DNA from: an uncultured Bacteroidales bacterium | GTDB lineage: Bacteria; Bacteroidota; Bacteroidia; Bacteroidales; F082 | Length of the DNA stretch: 64,000 bases | Assembly: GCA_905234275.1 (NCBI GenBank) | Contig: CAJOHD010000002.1 | Span: 248,001 to 312,000, forward strand | Direction: 5' to 3' | Shown: piece after piece, positions 7,126 to 15,501 of the stretch | How the letters are laid out: the number at the start of each line of letters is the position of its first letter | How positions within the stretch are numbered: the first letter of the stretch is position 1 | The notes under the pieces: generated by a model | Told to the model about the DNA's origin: nothing | What the model saw: only the letters and a program-made list of their open reading frames with translations | Databases searched by the model: none | Translations under genes and position numbers: made by a program

Positions 7126-9753
7126 TTATTCAAGGCTGTCGCCCGATTCGCTTGATCCTTCCTTAGCACTCTTTTCGAGTTCCATCTTACCGAAACGGAA
7201 TGTTACGCCAACGGAGATGTAACGGCTGTTGAGCATTTTGTTCGTATTGTCGGTCAGATAGTAAGGGTTGGTGTTGCTTGAACCTGAACCGATCTTTGCG
7301 CCCCAGTTGAAGATATCCTGCACGTTGACGTACACCGACATCTTACGTTTGAAGAAGTCGCTACGCACTCCCATATTCAACGAATAACGTGCTTTGCGCT
7401 CGCTCATCAAGCTGATGGTAGGGGAGTTGTAGAATGCCGACATCGTGAGCTGATACTGGTTGAAAATCTTCATCCAGGCGTTGACACGGACGCTCCACGA
7501 CCATTTCTCGTTCTCGTCGATCTGATGTATGCCGTCGCGATCATATTCCATGTGATAACCGTAGTCGTAAAGGTTGGCGTACATTCTCACGTTGAAGAAT
7601 CCCGTCGGGCGGTAAGTCATGTTGAGCGAGGCACCGTAACGCCATGAGCTTCCAAGGTTATAAGGTACCGAATAGCTTACCACACGGTCGAGATATTCGT
7701 CGTATTCCGAGTCGGTGAGGTTGCTTATCTCATTGGTGCTCAAGCGTCCGTATGCTTCCATTCCGATATTGCCGAAATTGTTGAAAAACTTCTGCCATCC
7801 GGCTTCCATGTTGTGGGTGTATCCGTTTTTCAAGTTAGGATTACCGGTTGAATAGCTGTTTTCGCCGTATCTTCTGTAACTGCTGACCTGCGACTCGTCG
7901 GGATGTGACATCCTCATCGTGTAGTTGAGCTTGATGTTGTGCATGTTTTGAGTGCGATAGGTGAGATGCACTGACGGGCGCACCGTGAAGTAATACAAGG
8001 TGCTGTCGTCGGCAAACGGCATCTCGCTGATGTAGTCGTAATACGAGCGGTCGGTGCCTGCTCCGAGTCCTGCCGTCAAGGTGAAGCCACCCCAACGATG
8101 TGTCCAGTTGACATCAGCGTTGATACTTGATTCCTGTCCTTTGAAATGATAGGCACGCAACTCATCGATGACGGTGGCGAGGGTGTCGTTGTAACGGTTA
8201 TATTTGTTATCAGTGTTCTGATGGTCGGCACGCAAACCGTAGCTCATCTCGCCATCACGGCTGTAAGGACGGTTGTAACGCGCATCGAGACTGATGTTAT
8301 AACTGTTCTGATCGGTGAGCATGTAACGGTGCTCGTTGAGGTCAGTGTAAGTGTCATAATAACGGTTGTACCATTCATCGCTGGTATTGTGCGAAATACG
8401 CGAGTTGACACTGATACGCAGGTTATGTCCGAAATTGTCGAATTTCTTGGTGTAGTCGGCACCAAAATTGCCGAAAAATCTGTCTGCCGAGGTCTTGTCG
8501 CGTGTGGTGTCAATCAAAAGCTCCGAATACTGCGGAATGGAGTCGAGATAATAATATGTCTGACGCTGTTCGCGGATCATATTGGTGTTGTTGTGACTGT
8601 AAAAACCGCCCAAATCAAATGAGATGTTGCTTGATGTGTCGATCTCGTAATCGAGGTTCATGAACAGGTTACCGCTATAGTTTTGGTTGCGGCTTACCTG
8701 TTTTGTGGTGTCAGCCCATGTGATCTCATATTCTCCTGGAGTCTCTGCGTCACGACGGCTCAACTGCCACTCGTCGCTGGAGTTGTCGCGGTCGCTGTAA
8801 CGTCCTGCGGCGAAGATGTTGATGCTTAACCTTTCTTTCTTCCACATATAGCTAACCCAAGGCGAGATGAAAGGCTGGTTCGAGCCGTTCACGCCGAAGC
8901 TGATGAACTGGTTGCTCTTGATGTGTGTCGATGTCACGATGTTGATGACAGCCTCTGCGTCGGTGGCATATTTCGCTGACGGGTTGGTGATTGTCTCGAT
9001 ACGCGCAATAGCGTTGGCTGGCAAGGTCTGAAGATATGTTTTCAGGTTCTCTTCGGTGAGTTTCGAAGGCTTGTCGTTGATCCAAATCTCAACACTCGAT
9101 ACGCCTCGAAGCGTAATGTTACCTTCCACGTCGACTTCTACGCCTGGAGCGTTCTGAAGAGCATCTTCGGTGGTTCCCGTCTGAATCGACGGGTCCTCGC
9201 TCACGTTATAGATGAGCTTTTCGCCTTCCATAGCGTAAAGCGGTCGTTCTGCGGTGACGACCACGGCATCGAGGGTGATTGCGCCCTCGCTCAGTTTCAA
9301 CGTGCCTAAATCGGTGTTGTTCGTCACCTTAAACGGATGCCAATATGTCTCATATCCAATAGCCGTGACGCGCAGCAAAAACGATCCCTGAGGGATGTCA
9401 GCCAACTGGAAGATACCGTCGCCGTTGGTGACACCGCCCTTCACAAAAGTGCTGTCGACAGAGTCGAGAACGGTAAGGTTGACAAACGGAAGCGGTTCGC
9501 TGGTCTTCATGTCGATAAGCAAGCCCGACACAGTGAACATGTCGCCTTCGCGCACCTTTTTCTTCGGCTTCACCGTAGGTGGCTGGCTGTTCTGATTCCA
9601 CTGTCTGTCACCGCCAAATGGTGGCCTGCCTCCCGGAGGTCTTCCGCCTGGAGGTGGACCGCCGCCACCCGGAGGAAACTGTGCCATCGCCGACATCGTC
9701 GACAATATGAATGTCGCTAATACCAAAAATTTGAAAAATGCTGCTCGTTTCAT
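7126..9753 (-). CDS. Outer-membrane beta-barrel protein with carboxypeptidase-like and plug domains
   Basis: 875 residues. Order: signal peptide (1-24, SAMAQ); a Gly/Pro-rich stretch (about 25-50, runs of PPGG and GGRPP); a carboxypeptidase regulatory-like beta sandwich (about 70-165, FTVSGLLIDMKTSEPLPFVN); a plug-like domain (about 175-275, with a VDVEGNITLRGVSSVEIWI core); and a long beta barrel to the C-terminus rich in alternating aromatic residues. This matches the TonB-dependent-like family with an OMP_b-brl_3 barrel. The substrate is unknown and there is no SusD partner nearby, so it is not an obvious glycan-uptake pair. The Gly/Pro-rich N-terminus is unusual. Confidence 0.85.
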   Translation of the reverse strand: MKRAAFFKFLVLATFILSTMSAMAQFPPGGGGPPPGGRPPGGRPPFGGDRQWNQNSQPPTVKPKKKVREGDMFTVSGLLIDMKTSEPLPFVNLTVLDSVDSTFVKGGVTNGDGIFQLADIPQGSFLLRVTAIGYETYWHPFKVTNNTDLGTLKLSEGAITLDAVVVTAERPLYAMEGEKLIYNVSEDPSIQTGTTEDALQNAPGVEVDVEGNITLRGVSSVEIWINDKPSKLTEENLKTYLQTLPANAIARIETITNPSAKYATDAEAVINIVTSTHIKSNQFISFGVNGSNQPFISPWVSYMWKKERLSINIFAAGRYSDRDNSSDEWQLSRRDAETPGEYEITWADTTKQVSRNQNYSGNLFMNLDYEIDTSSNISFDLGGFYSHNNTNMIREQRQTYYYLDSIPQYSELLIDTTRDKTSADRFFGNFGADYTKKFDNFGHNLRISVNSRISHNTSDEWYNRYYDTYTDLNEHRYMLTDQNSYNISLDARYNRPYSRDGEMSYGLRADHQNTDNKYNRYNDTLATVIDELRAYHFKGQESSINADVNWTHRWGGFTLTAGLGAGTDRSYYDYISEMPFADDSTLYYFTVRPSVHLTYRTQNMHNIKLNYTMRMSHPDESQVSSYRRYGENSYSTGNPNLKNGYTHNMEAGWQKFFNNFGNIGMEAYGRLSTNEISNLTDSEYDEYLDRVVSYSVPYNLGSSWRYGASLNMTYRPTGFFNVRMYANLYDYGYHMEYDRDGIHQIDENEKWSWSVRVNAWMKIFNQYQLTMSAFYNSPTISLMSERKARYSLNMGVRSDFFKRKMSVYVNVQDIFNWGAKIGSGSSNTNPYYLTDNTNKMLNSRYISVGVTFRFGKMELEKSAKEGSSESGDSLE

Positions 9754-9782
9754 TGCTTTTTCTAATCTTTTTAAATCAAGTG

Positions 9783-9790
9783 CAAAAATA
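9783..9790 (-). promoter_or_regulatory. -7 box of the outer-membrane barrel gene
   Basis: TATTTTTG on the minus strand, about 30 bases before the ATG at 9753. Confidence 0.5.
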
Positions 9791-9922
9791 ATTTTTTTTT
9801 GGAAAGAAGAAAGAAAAAAAATTTTGAAACGACAAAAAATGCTTTTGAAGCGGAAAAATGATAATCAGGAAAAATTGTTTAAAAAATTAGTCGAAGAATT
9901 TTAATATTCCAAAAAATAATCG

Positions 9923-9930
9923 TACTTTTG
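9923..9930 (+). promoter_or_regulatory. -7 box of the tryptophanase gene
   Basis: TACTTTTG on the plus strand followed by CACC. The start codon is about 107 bases downstream, so the leader is long and contains a family B repeat arm (9946-9994). The rest of the 9754-10037 interval is AT-rich with no credible gene; in particular no tnaC-like leader peptide was seen. Confidence 0.5.
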
Positions 9931-9945
9931 CACCTCGCTATTTCC

Positions 9946-9994
9946 GTCATTTCGACTGAAGTGGAATGAAATGGAACGAAATGGAGAAATCTCC
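9946..9994. repeat. Family B repeat, single arm in the tryptophanase leader
   Basis: Begins GTCATTTCGACTGAAGTGGA and ends with GGAGAAATCTCC, the same arm as in the full inverted copies at 17416 and 26441. It lies within the predicted 5' leader of the tryptophanase mRNA. Confidence 0.7.
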
Positions 9995-10037
9995 GACAAT
10001 TAAGAATTTTTAAATTTTAAATAAAATATTTAATATT

Positions 10038-11414
10038 ATGGAATTACCATTTGCAGAAGCGTGGAAAATCAAGATGGTTGAACCTATCAAGAAATCCACT
10101 CGTGAACAACGTGAGAAGTGGCTCGAAGAAGCCCACAACAACATCTTCATGCTGAAGAGCGACTACGTATATATCGACCTCCTGACCGACTCTGGCACAG
10201 GCGCTATGAGCGACCGTCAGTGGAGCGCCATGATGATGGGCGACGAAAGCTACGGCGGCGCTCGTTCTTTCTATCACATGAAAGACACCATCACCGAACT
10301 CACTGGTTTTGAATACGTTATCCCTACACACCAGGGTCGCGCCGCTGAGAACGTGCTGTTCTCATACCTCGTGAAGCCAGGTCAGATCATCCCGGGCAAC
10401 GCTCACTTCGACACCACAAAAGGTCATATCGAGAGCCGTAAGGCATTCGCTATCGACGTCACAGTGCGTGAGGCTTACGACACACAGCTCGAAGCTCCTT
10501 TCAAAGGCAATGTCGACCTCGAAAAACTCGAGAAGATTTTGAAGGAAAACAAAGGCAACGTCCCGTTCTTCGTCCTGACAGTGACTAACAACACCGTCGG
10601 CGGTCAGCCTGTTTCAATGCAGAACGTCCGCGAGACCTGCGCACTCTGCCATAAATATGGCGTGCCGGTCAACATCGACAGCGCCCGTTTCATCGAGAAC
10701 GCATATTTCATCAAGACACGCGAGAAAGGTTATGAAAACAAAACCCTCCGCGAGATCGTGAAAGAGATGTTCAGCTATGCCGACTCAATGACAATGTCAG
10801 CAAAGAAAGACGCTCTCGTCAACATGGGCGGTTTCATCGCAACAAATAAGAAAGACTGGTACGAAGGCGCCAAGTTGTTCTGCATCCCGTTCGAAGGCTT
10901 CCTAACCTACGGTGGTATGAACGGCCGTGATATGGACGCTCTCGCCGTCGGTTTGAAGGAAAACATCGAATTCGAAATGGTCGAGACACGTATCAAACAG
11001 GTGCACTACCTCGCCCAGAAACTCGATGAATACGGCATCCCTTACCAGCGTCCTGCTGGCGGTCACGCCATCTTCGTCGACGCCGACAAGGTCCTGACCA
11101 ACATCCCTAAGGAAGAGTTTCCGGCACAGACTCTGACATGCGAGCTCTACCTCGAAGCAGGTATCCGCGCTTGCGAAATCGGTTACGTCCTCGCCGACCG
11201 TGACCCTGTCACACGCGAGAACCGCTTCGGTGGCAACGACTTCGTGCGTCTCTGCATCCCACGCCGTGTTTACACCAACAACCACATGGATGTCATCGCA
11301 GCCGCTCTGAAGAACGTCTACGACCGCCGCGACACCATCAAACGTGGTCTGGAAATCACCTGGGAGGCTGAATTGATGAGACACTTCACTTGCCAGTTCA
11401 AACGTTTGAAATAA
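10038..11414 (+). CDS. tnaA: Tryptophanase (tryptophan indole-lyase)
   Basis: 458 residues of the PLP-dependent beta-eliminating lyase family. The PLP lysine lies in MTMSAKKDALVNMGG, and the substrate/cofactor motifs THQGRAAENVLFS and NIDSARFIENAYF are intact. Tyrosine phenol-lyase is the close alternative. The C-terminal stretch reads AGIRACEIGYVLADRDP, resembling tryptophanase (AVEIG and GRDP) rather than tyrosine phenol-lyase, which has an Arg (MERG) in the position of this Ile. Expected reaction: L-tryptophan to indole, pyruvate and ammonia, in the cytoplasm. Single-gene unit, ended by a family A palindrome. Confidence 0.88.
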   Translation: MELPFAEAWKIKMVEPIKKSTREQREKWLEEAHNNIFMLKSDYVYIDLLTDSGTGAMSDRQWSAMMMGDESYGGARSFYHMKDTITELTGFEYVIPTHQGRAAENVLFSYLVKPGQIIPGNAHFDTTKGHIESRKAFAIDVTVREAYDTQLEAPFKGNVDLEKLEKILKENKGNVPFFVLTVTNNTVGGQPVSMQNVRETCALCHKYGVPVNIDSARFIENAYFIKTREKGYENKTLREIVKEMFSYADSMTMSAKKDALVNMGGFIATNKKDWYEGAKLFCIPFEGFLTYGGMNGRDMDALAVGLKENIEFEMVETRIKQVHYLAQKLDEYGIPYQRPAGGHAIFVDADKVLTNIPKEEFPAQTLTCELYLEAGIRACEIGYVLADRDPVTRENRFGGNDFVRLCIPRRVYTNNHMDVIAAALKNVYDRRDTIKRGLEITWEAELMRHFTCQFKRLK

Positions 11415-11429
11415 TTTAAAATTCATATT

Positions 11430-11458
11430 GTAGAGACGTCATAATATGGCGTCTCTAC
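11430..11458. repeat. Family A palindrome, intergenic copy 2
   Basis: Arms GTAGAGACG and CGTCTCTAC pair perfectly around CATAATATG apart from one T-G position. It follows the tryptophanase stop by 15 bases and could end that transcript. An ATG inside it (11446) is in frame with the next gene but is more likely part of the repeat. Confidence 0.8.
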
Positions 11459-11469
11459 GTATTATTAAA

Positions 11470-12009
11470 ATGAATTACGTTTTCGTCATAGCCCTAACAT
11501 TCTGCGTCTGCGTCGCCTCCACCGCCTTCAACATCGAAAAGAAAAACGATTGGTGGCGCAATATGCTGTTCGTGTGCGCGTTGGCGGCAGGGCAGGGGCT
11601 GATGTATTGGCTCGGCTCGCTGCTCGGCGGCACGTTTATGTACAAATTCGCGGGCTATGCCAAGGTCATCACTATCATCATCTGTTTCATGATAACCTTC
11701 AGGATGATGATGGACACACTGAAAATCAAAAGCGGAAAGAACCTTTTCCTTATCGACAAACCTCGACAGCTGATAATCCTCGCCATCGCCTTGGGCGTCA
11801 ACGCCTTGATAGCGGGCTTGATAGCAAGCGAGGCTTTCTTACCATTGTTCGGAACCGTCACACCTCTTTACATTATCGGCATCTCCCTCATCTGGGGACT
11901 GATCGGCATCGGAACGAAATTCTCACCTGCAAAATTATTGATAAACAGCCTGCTGAATGTGCTTGCAGCACTGGCAATCCTGGCTGCCGGCTTTGTGGCG
12001 ATATTCTAA
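11470..12009 (+). CDS. MntP-like small membrane protein (putative cation efflux pump)
   Basis: About 179 residues and six hydrophobic segments, similar in size and layout to the MntP/DUF204 manganese exporters: paired halves, a short cytosolic loop in the middle (KSGKNLFLIDKPRQ), and small-residue motifs in helices 1 and 4. However, the acidic residues of the MntP signature (SMDAF and LDAMA type) are not where expected: here the segments read FCVCVASTAFN and GVNALIAGL. So either it is a divergent relative with another cargo, or the family call is wrong. Start at 11470 is chosen because the upstream in-frame ATG lies in the palindromic repeat. Confidence 0.5.
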   Translation: MNYVFVIALTFCVCVASTAFNIEKKNDWWRNMLFVCALAAGQGLMYWLGSLLGGTFMYKFAGYAKVITIIICFMITFRMMMDTLKIKSGKNLFLIDKPRQLIILAIALGVNALIAGLIASEAFLPLFGTVTPLYIIGISLIWGLIGIGTKFSPAKLLINSLLNVLAALAILAAGFVAIF

Positions 12010-12088
12010 TGATCAGTCATCCCGTGCAAATACGAGGAATATCATTTTATTTTGATTAATTTTGATGAACAATAGATTTTTTTGTTGT

Positions 12089-12096
12089 ATTTTTGT
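12089..12096 (+). promoter_or_regulatory. -7 box upstream of the amber-interrupted surface protein
   Basis: TATTTTTG on the plus strand, about 34 bases before the ATG at 12131. It places the transcript start upstream of the signal-peptide ORF, supporting 12131 as the original start codon. Confidence 0.5.
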
Positions 12097-12130
12097 ACCC
12101 GCAAAAGCAAATTAACAATTAACTAATCTA

Positions 12131-12205
12131 ATGAAGAACATTACAATGAAAGCTTTGAAGCTTCTTATATTAATCGTGCTTGTCCCGTTGACTTCTTTCG
12201 CCTAG
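12131..12205 (+). pseudogene. Signal-peptide ORF cut off from its gene by an amber codon
   Basis: ATG at 12131 opens a 24-codon ORF encoding a typical signal peptide (MKNITMKALKLLILIVLVPL then TSFA). It ends in TAG at 12203-12205 and is in the same frame as the long ORF starting at 12221. Bacteroidales signal peptides commonly end SFAQ, so the TAG most simply reflects a one-base change from CAG (Gln) at the cleavage site. The alternatives are amber readthrough or a base-call error. Confidence 0.7.
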
Positions 12206-12220
12206 AACGATGCTTTTTTC

Positions 12221-14335
12221 ATGACAGAAAACGACGTTTTTTTCCGTGATGCCTCTTGGTCATTTACTGTTAACACACAGGGCTTCGGTGAGACGCCTCT
12301 TGGCAGCGGACTGCTGATTTTGACAGCTGTAGGCGCAGGCTACGTCATCTCAAAACGCAGACGCAACCGCAAGAACAACATATCCAAAGGCACCGCGTTG
12401 TTGCTCGCCGGACTGATGCTTATCGGAACGACTGGCTGCCGCAAGAAGGTTGTTGAACTGATAGTAAATGGAGGCGAAGAGGTTTATATTACTGTTAAAG
12501 TTAACGGCGGTTCAAGAACTGGTATTACAGGTGCCGGAGCTATCGAATTTGAAGACGGCGATAAGCTTTACGTCGGTAATAACGGACATTGTTTGGGTGT
12601 TTTGGATTACTCGGGTGGCACATTCTCAGGCTCTATAACAACAAGTGGCACATCGACCAGTGATTACCTGCACTTCTATCTTTTAGGCGGACAGTTGACC
12701 CCAACCATCTCGGGAACAGAATACAGCGTTGTGATTGCCGATCAGACCACCAGTTATCCGGTGATTTCATACGGAAAATCCACTGCTGAATATTATGGTG
12801 AAGGCGCTTATACTGCGACACTGGAAAACAAGTGCTCATTGATAAAGTTTAATGTTGACACACCATCAACGTCTGACATTTACATAATAGGAATGAAAAA
12901 CAAGGTCACCATTGACTTTGCAGATAACTCCATCTCTTATGATCAGGATGGCGATGGGGCGATTAGAATGAGAGCAAAAAACGCTTCTAATGAGACTTGG
13001 GCCATAGTGCTCCCACAGACCGACTTGACAGGTGCAGGTGAAGCTATTACTAACGGCTATACAGGTTCTTGGGATAAGACAGGTGTGGATTTGACGGGGT
13101 TGAACCAGTATATAGGCAATGATGCCGGTATTGACATGAATCTGACTACAACAGCCAATTTTGTGGATTTGTCACTTGTTACTGCAAATACAACTTTAAC
13201 TGACGGTTGTACGGTATTTGGCAAGCTGGGAGGCAATTATCAGATTTCCATTGCGGACAATGCTTCTGTTACATTGAGAGATGTCGATATTACTTCCCTT
13301 ACAAACATCTTATACCCTGGCCTTACTTGTTTGGGCAATGCCACTATCAACATCAAAGGTAAAAATACTGTGATAAGTGGAGTTGATGAATATTGTTGTT
13401 ACGCTCCTGGCATTTTTATTCCCAAGGATCATACGCTTATGATTTATGGTACGGATTCAGACGTTTTAAATGCCAGTAGTAATCCGAATGCAACGTTTTC
13501 TAATCATGGTGCCGGTATCGGCGGAGGAAAAGAAATGAACTGCGGCAATATAGTGATATATGGCGGTTGTATAAATGCTACCGGTAGTTCTTGGGGTGCT
13601 GGTATCGGCGGCAGTGAAGATACAAGCTGCGGTTATATCACAATCAATGATGGCATTGTAACAGCTACCAGTGATGGCGCGGCTGGCATAGGTACAGGTG
13701 GAAACAATTACACAGACAAGACGGCGACCTGCGGTGACATCATCATCTGTGGCGGTACCGTCACGGCATTTGGTGGTTCCTATTCCGCAGCCATAGGCTC
13801 TGCCGCCTATTTATGTTCATGCGGTGACATCATCATTACAAAAACCGTCAATAGCGTTACTGTCACTAAAGGCGATGGATCTCCCAACAGCATAGGTGCG
13901 GGCAATAGCAGTACCTGCGGAACGGTGACCATAGGCGGCAAAGAGGGTGCTATCACTCAAAGCCCTTTCACCTATCCTTATGTGCCGTGTGAGACCTTCG
14001 TCACAACCAGTCAGATACATACGTACAACGGTACTGTCTTTACCATCACATGCGAAAGCCCGGGCGATAGCTACGGTATACATATTGGGTATAATAAAAA
14101 TCTTACCATTACATCAAATGATGGTCAAACCATCATTACACGAGTTGAATTCCACTGTACGTATGGTGAAGGTCATGCAGACCAAACGACAGTCACTCAC
14201 GGCACACTTTCTTGGGAAAACGGTGATTGCAACGGCTCTATCGAAAACGTCAATGCCACCAGCGTGTCGATGAGTAATAGCTATGAAGGCATAGTTAGAA
14301 TTGACAGTATTACTGTGTATTATCCTTACTTATAA
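12221..14335 (+). CDS. Surface protein with GAGIGG-type repeats; native signal peptide lost upstream
   Basis: 704 residues as an open frame; probably 734 codons originally, starting at 12131. Residues ~26-44 (TPLGSGLLILTAVGAGYVI) form a hydrophobic helix followed by KRRRNRK. Residues ~58-73 (TALLLAGLMLIGTTGC) then form a lipoprotein-like signal with lipobox-like Cys73. The C-terminal half has repeats containing GAGIGG or AAGIG, followed by Cys-Gly, a short beta run and GG, in a beta-helix-like pattern. This is typical of bacterial surface proteins of unknown ligand. If translation starts at 12221, the Cys73 signal could still direct export. A strong terminator follows. Function unknown. Confidence 0.6.
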   Translation: MTENDVFFRDASWSFTVNTQGFGETPLGSGLLILTAVGAGYVISKRRRNRKNNISKGTALLLAGLMLIGTTGCRKKVVELIVNGGEEVYITVKVNGGSRTGITGAGAIEFEDGDKLYVGNNGHCLGVLDYSGGTFSGSITTSGTSTSDYLHFYLLGGQLTPTISGTEYSVVIADQTTSYPVISYGKSTAEYYGEGAYTATLENKCSLIKFNVDTPSTSDIYIIGMKNKVTIDFADNSISYDQDGDGAIRMRAKNASNETWAIVLPQTDLTGAGEAITNGYTGSWDKTGVDLTGLNQYIGNDAGIDMNLTTTANFVDLSLVTANTTLTDGCTVFGKLGGNYQISIADNASVTLRDVDITSLTNILYPGLTCLGNATINIKGKNTVISGVDEYCCYAPGIFIPKDHTLMIYGTDSDVLNASSNPNATFSNHGAGIGGGKEMNCGNIVIYGGCINATGSSWGAGIGGSEDTSCGYITINDGIVTATSDGAAGIGTGGNNYTDKTATCGDIIICGGTVTAFGGSYSAAIGSAAYLCSCGDIIITKTVNSVTVTKGDGSPNSIGAGNSSTCGTVTIGGKEGAITQSPFTYPYVPCETFVTTSQIHTYNGTVFTITCESPGDSYGIHIGYNKNLTITSNDGQTIITRVEFHCTYGEGHADQTTVTHGTLSWENGDCNGSIENVNATSVSMSNSYEGIVRIDSITVYYPYL

Positions 14336-14358
14336 TTTTTGAAAAACTATTGATTGCT

Positions 14359-14396
14359 AAAAAAAGAATCTTGGCATTGTCAAGATTCTTTTTTTT
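14359..14396 (+). terminator. Rho-independent terminator after the GAGIGG protein
   Basis: Perfect 10-bp stem AAGAATCTTG / CAAGATTCTT with a 7-base loop and a run of T. The T run leads directly into the next promoter box at 14398. Confidence 0.85.
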
Positions 14397-14397
14397 G

Positions 14398-14405
14398 TAT
14401 CTTTG
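14398..14405 (+). promoter_or_regulatory. -7 box of the endonuclease I gene
   Basis: TATCTTTG on the plus strand, directly after the terminator's T run and about 44 bases before the ATG. Confidence 0.5.
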
Positions 14406-14448
14406 TAATCTAAAACAATATAAAAACTATTTTTTTAAACGTTTGAAA

Positions 14449-15501
14449 ATGAAGAAGTTATATCTTTTTTTAACATTGATAATCGCAGCTGTCACCCTTA
14501 ATGCACAGCCTCAAGGATATTACGACGGCACTGAAGGCCTCACTGGAAACGCCCTGAAAACCAAACTGCATAGCATTATTAAGAACGATAATCATACTTC
14601 TTATAGTGGTTTGTGGAGCTCTTATTATCAAACAGATAAGAGACCTGGTACTAACTATGTTTGGGATATTTATTCTGATGTGCCAAATGGAACACCACCT
14701 TACAACTATACTTTAGGTAGTGACCAGTGCGGAAGCTATAACAGCGAAGGCGACTGCTACAACCGCGAGCATCTCTGGGCTCAGTCGTGGACGAGTAACG
14801 ATGCAACAGAAAAAACCGACCTTCACCATGTTTATCCTACCGATGGCTGGGTTAATAACAAACGCGATAATTATGCCTTCGGCGAAGTCAGAAATGCATC
14901 GTGGACCTCACAAAATGGCAGTAAACTTGGTCCTAACACAGTAAGCGGATATAGCGGCACCGTGTTTGAGCCTATCGACGAATATAAAGGCGACATAGCC
15001 CGCGCATTGATGTATGTCAGCGTGCGCTACTACCAGGAAGATGGCAGCTGGAGCACTTCTGATATGACAAACAAATCTGTCATCAAAGATTGGGCAATGA
15101 CAATGCTGCTGCGTTGGCACGAGGAAGACCCCGTCGATGACAAGGAAATCAACAGAAACAACGCCGTCTATAACATTCAGCACAACAGAAACCCGTTTGT
15201 CGATTATCCTGAATTTGCCAATAAAATCTGGGATCCGCATTGGAGCGTGGATGAAAACGAATACACAGTGCTGGTCAACGTGTGGCCTAACCCTGCGACA
15301 TCGACTGTCAATATAAAAGGTGAGAATCTTGAGGCTGTCTATATGTACAATTCAACAGGTCAACTCGTTCTCACTCTTGATGTTAGCAATGCCGATGAAC
15401 AGAATTCAATCGACGTGAGCGGCTTCAACAGCGGCATCTATTTCATGAATATAATCTCCGGAAACGGCAATTCTGTGCTTAAAAAAGTCGTGGTGCAATG
15501 A
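14449..15501 (+). CDS. Secreted endonuclease I family nuclease with T9SS sorting domain
   Basis: 350 residues. Signal peptide at residues 1-19 (TLNAQ). The nuclease core (about 20-265) carries the EndA/nuclease I signature: CYNREHLWAQSW, with the catalytic NREH (His in the beta-beta-alpha-metal site), and DLHHVYPTDGWVNNKRDN. The C-terminal ~75 residues (VNVWPNPATSTVNI ... FNSGIYFMNI ... LKKVVVQ) are a T9SS type A sorting domain. It should cleave DNA or RNA outside the cell, for nutrient recovery. The start at 14449 gives a proper signal peptide and lies downstream of the promoter. The stop overlaps the ABC-F start by four bases (ATGA), suggesting coupling. Confidence 0.9.
   Translation: MKKLYLFLTLIIAAVTLNAQPQGYYDGTEGLTGNALKTKLHSIIKNDNHTSYSGLWSSYYQTDKRPGTNYVWDIYSDVPNGTPPYNYTLGSDQCGSYNSEGDCYNREHLWAQSWTSNDATEKTDLHHVYPTDGWVNNKRDNYAFGEVRNASWTSQNGSKLGPNTVSGYSGTVFEPIDEYKGDIARALMYVSVRYYQEDGSWSTSDMTNKSVIKDWAMTMLLRWHEEDPVDDKEINRNNAVYNIQHNRNPFVDYPEFANKIWDPHWSVDENEYTVLVNVWPNPATSTVNIKGENLEAVYMYNSTGQLVLTLDVSNADEQNSIDVSGFNSGIYFMNIISGNGNSVLKKVVVQ

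Noticed and set aside
7122..7126. Possible terminator between the Na/Pi transporter and the barrel gene
   Set aside because: Only three bases separate the two stop codons and no stem-loop was found.
8146..8622. Rightward ORF of 158 codons opposite the outer-membrane barrel gene
   Set aside because: Low-complexity Val/Ile-rich translation, no motif, fully inside a well-supported gene on the other strand.
10902..11426. 174-codon leftward ORF opposite the tryptophanase gene
   Set aside because: Antisense shadow: no promoter box or motifs, and the tryptophanase is intact.
11446..11448. ATG at 11446 as start of the MntP-like gene
   Set aside because: It lies in the palindrome loop region of a repeat; ATG at 11470 begins at the first membrane helix.
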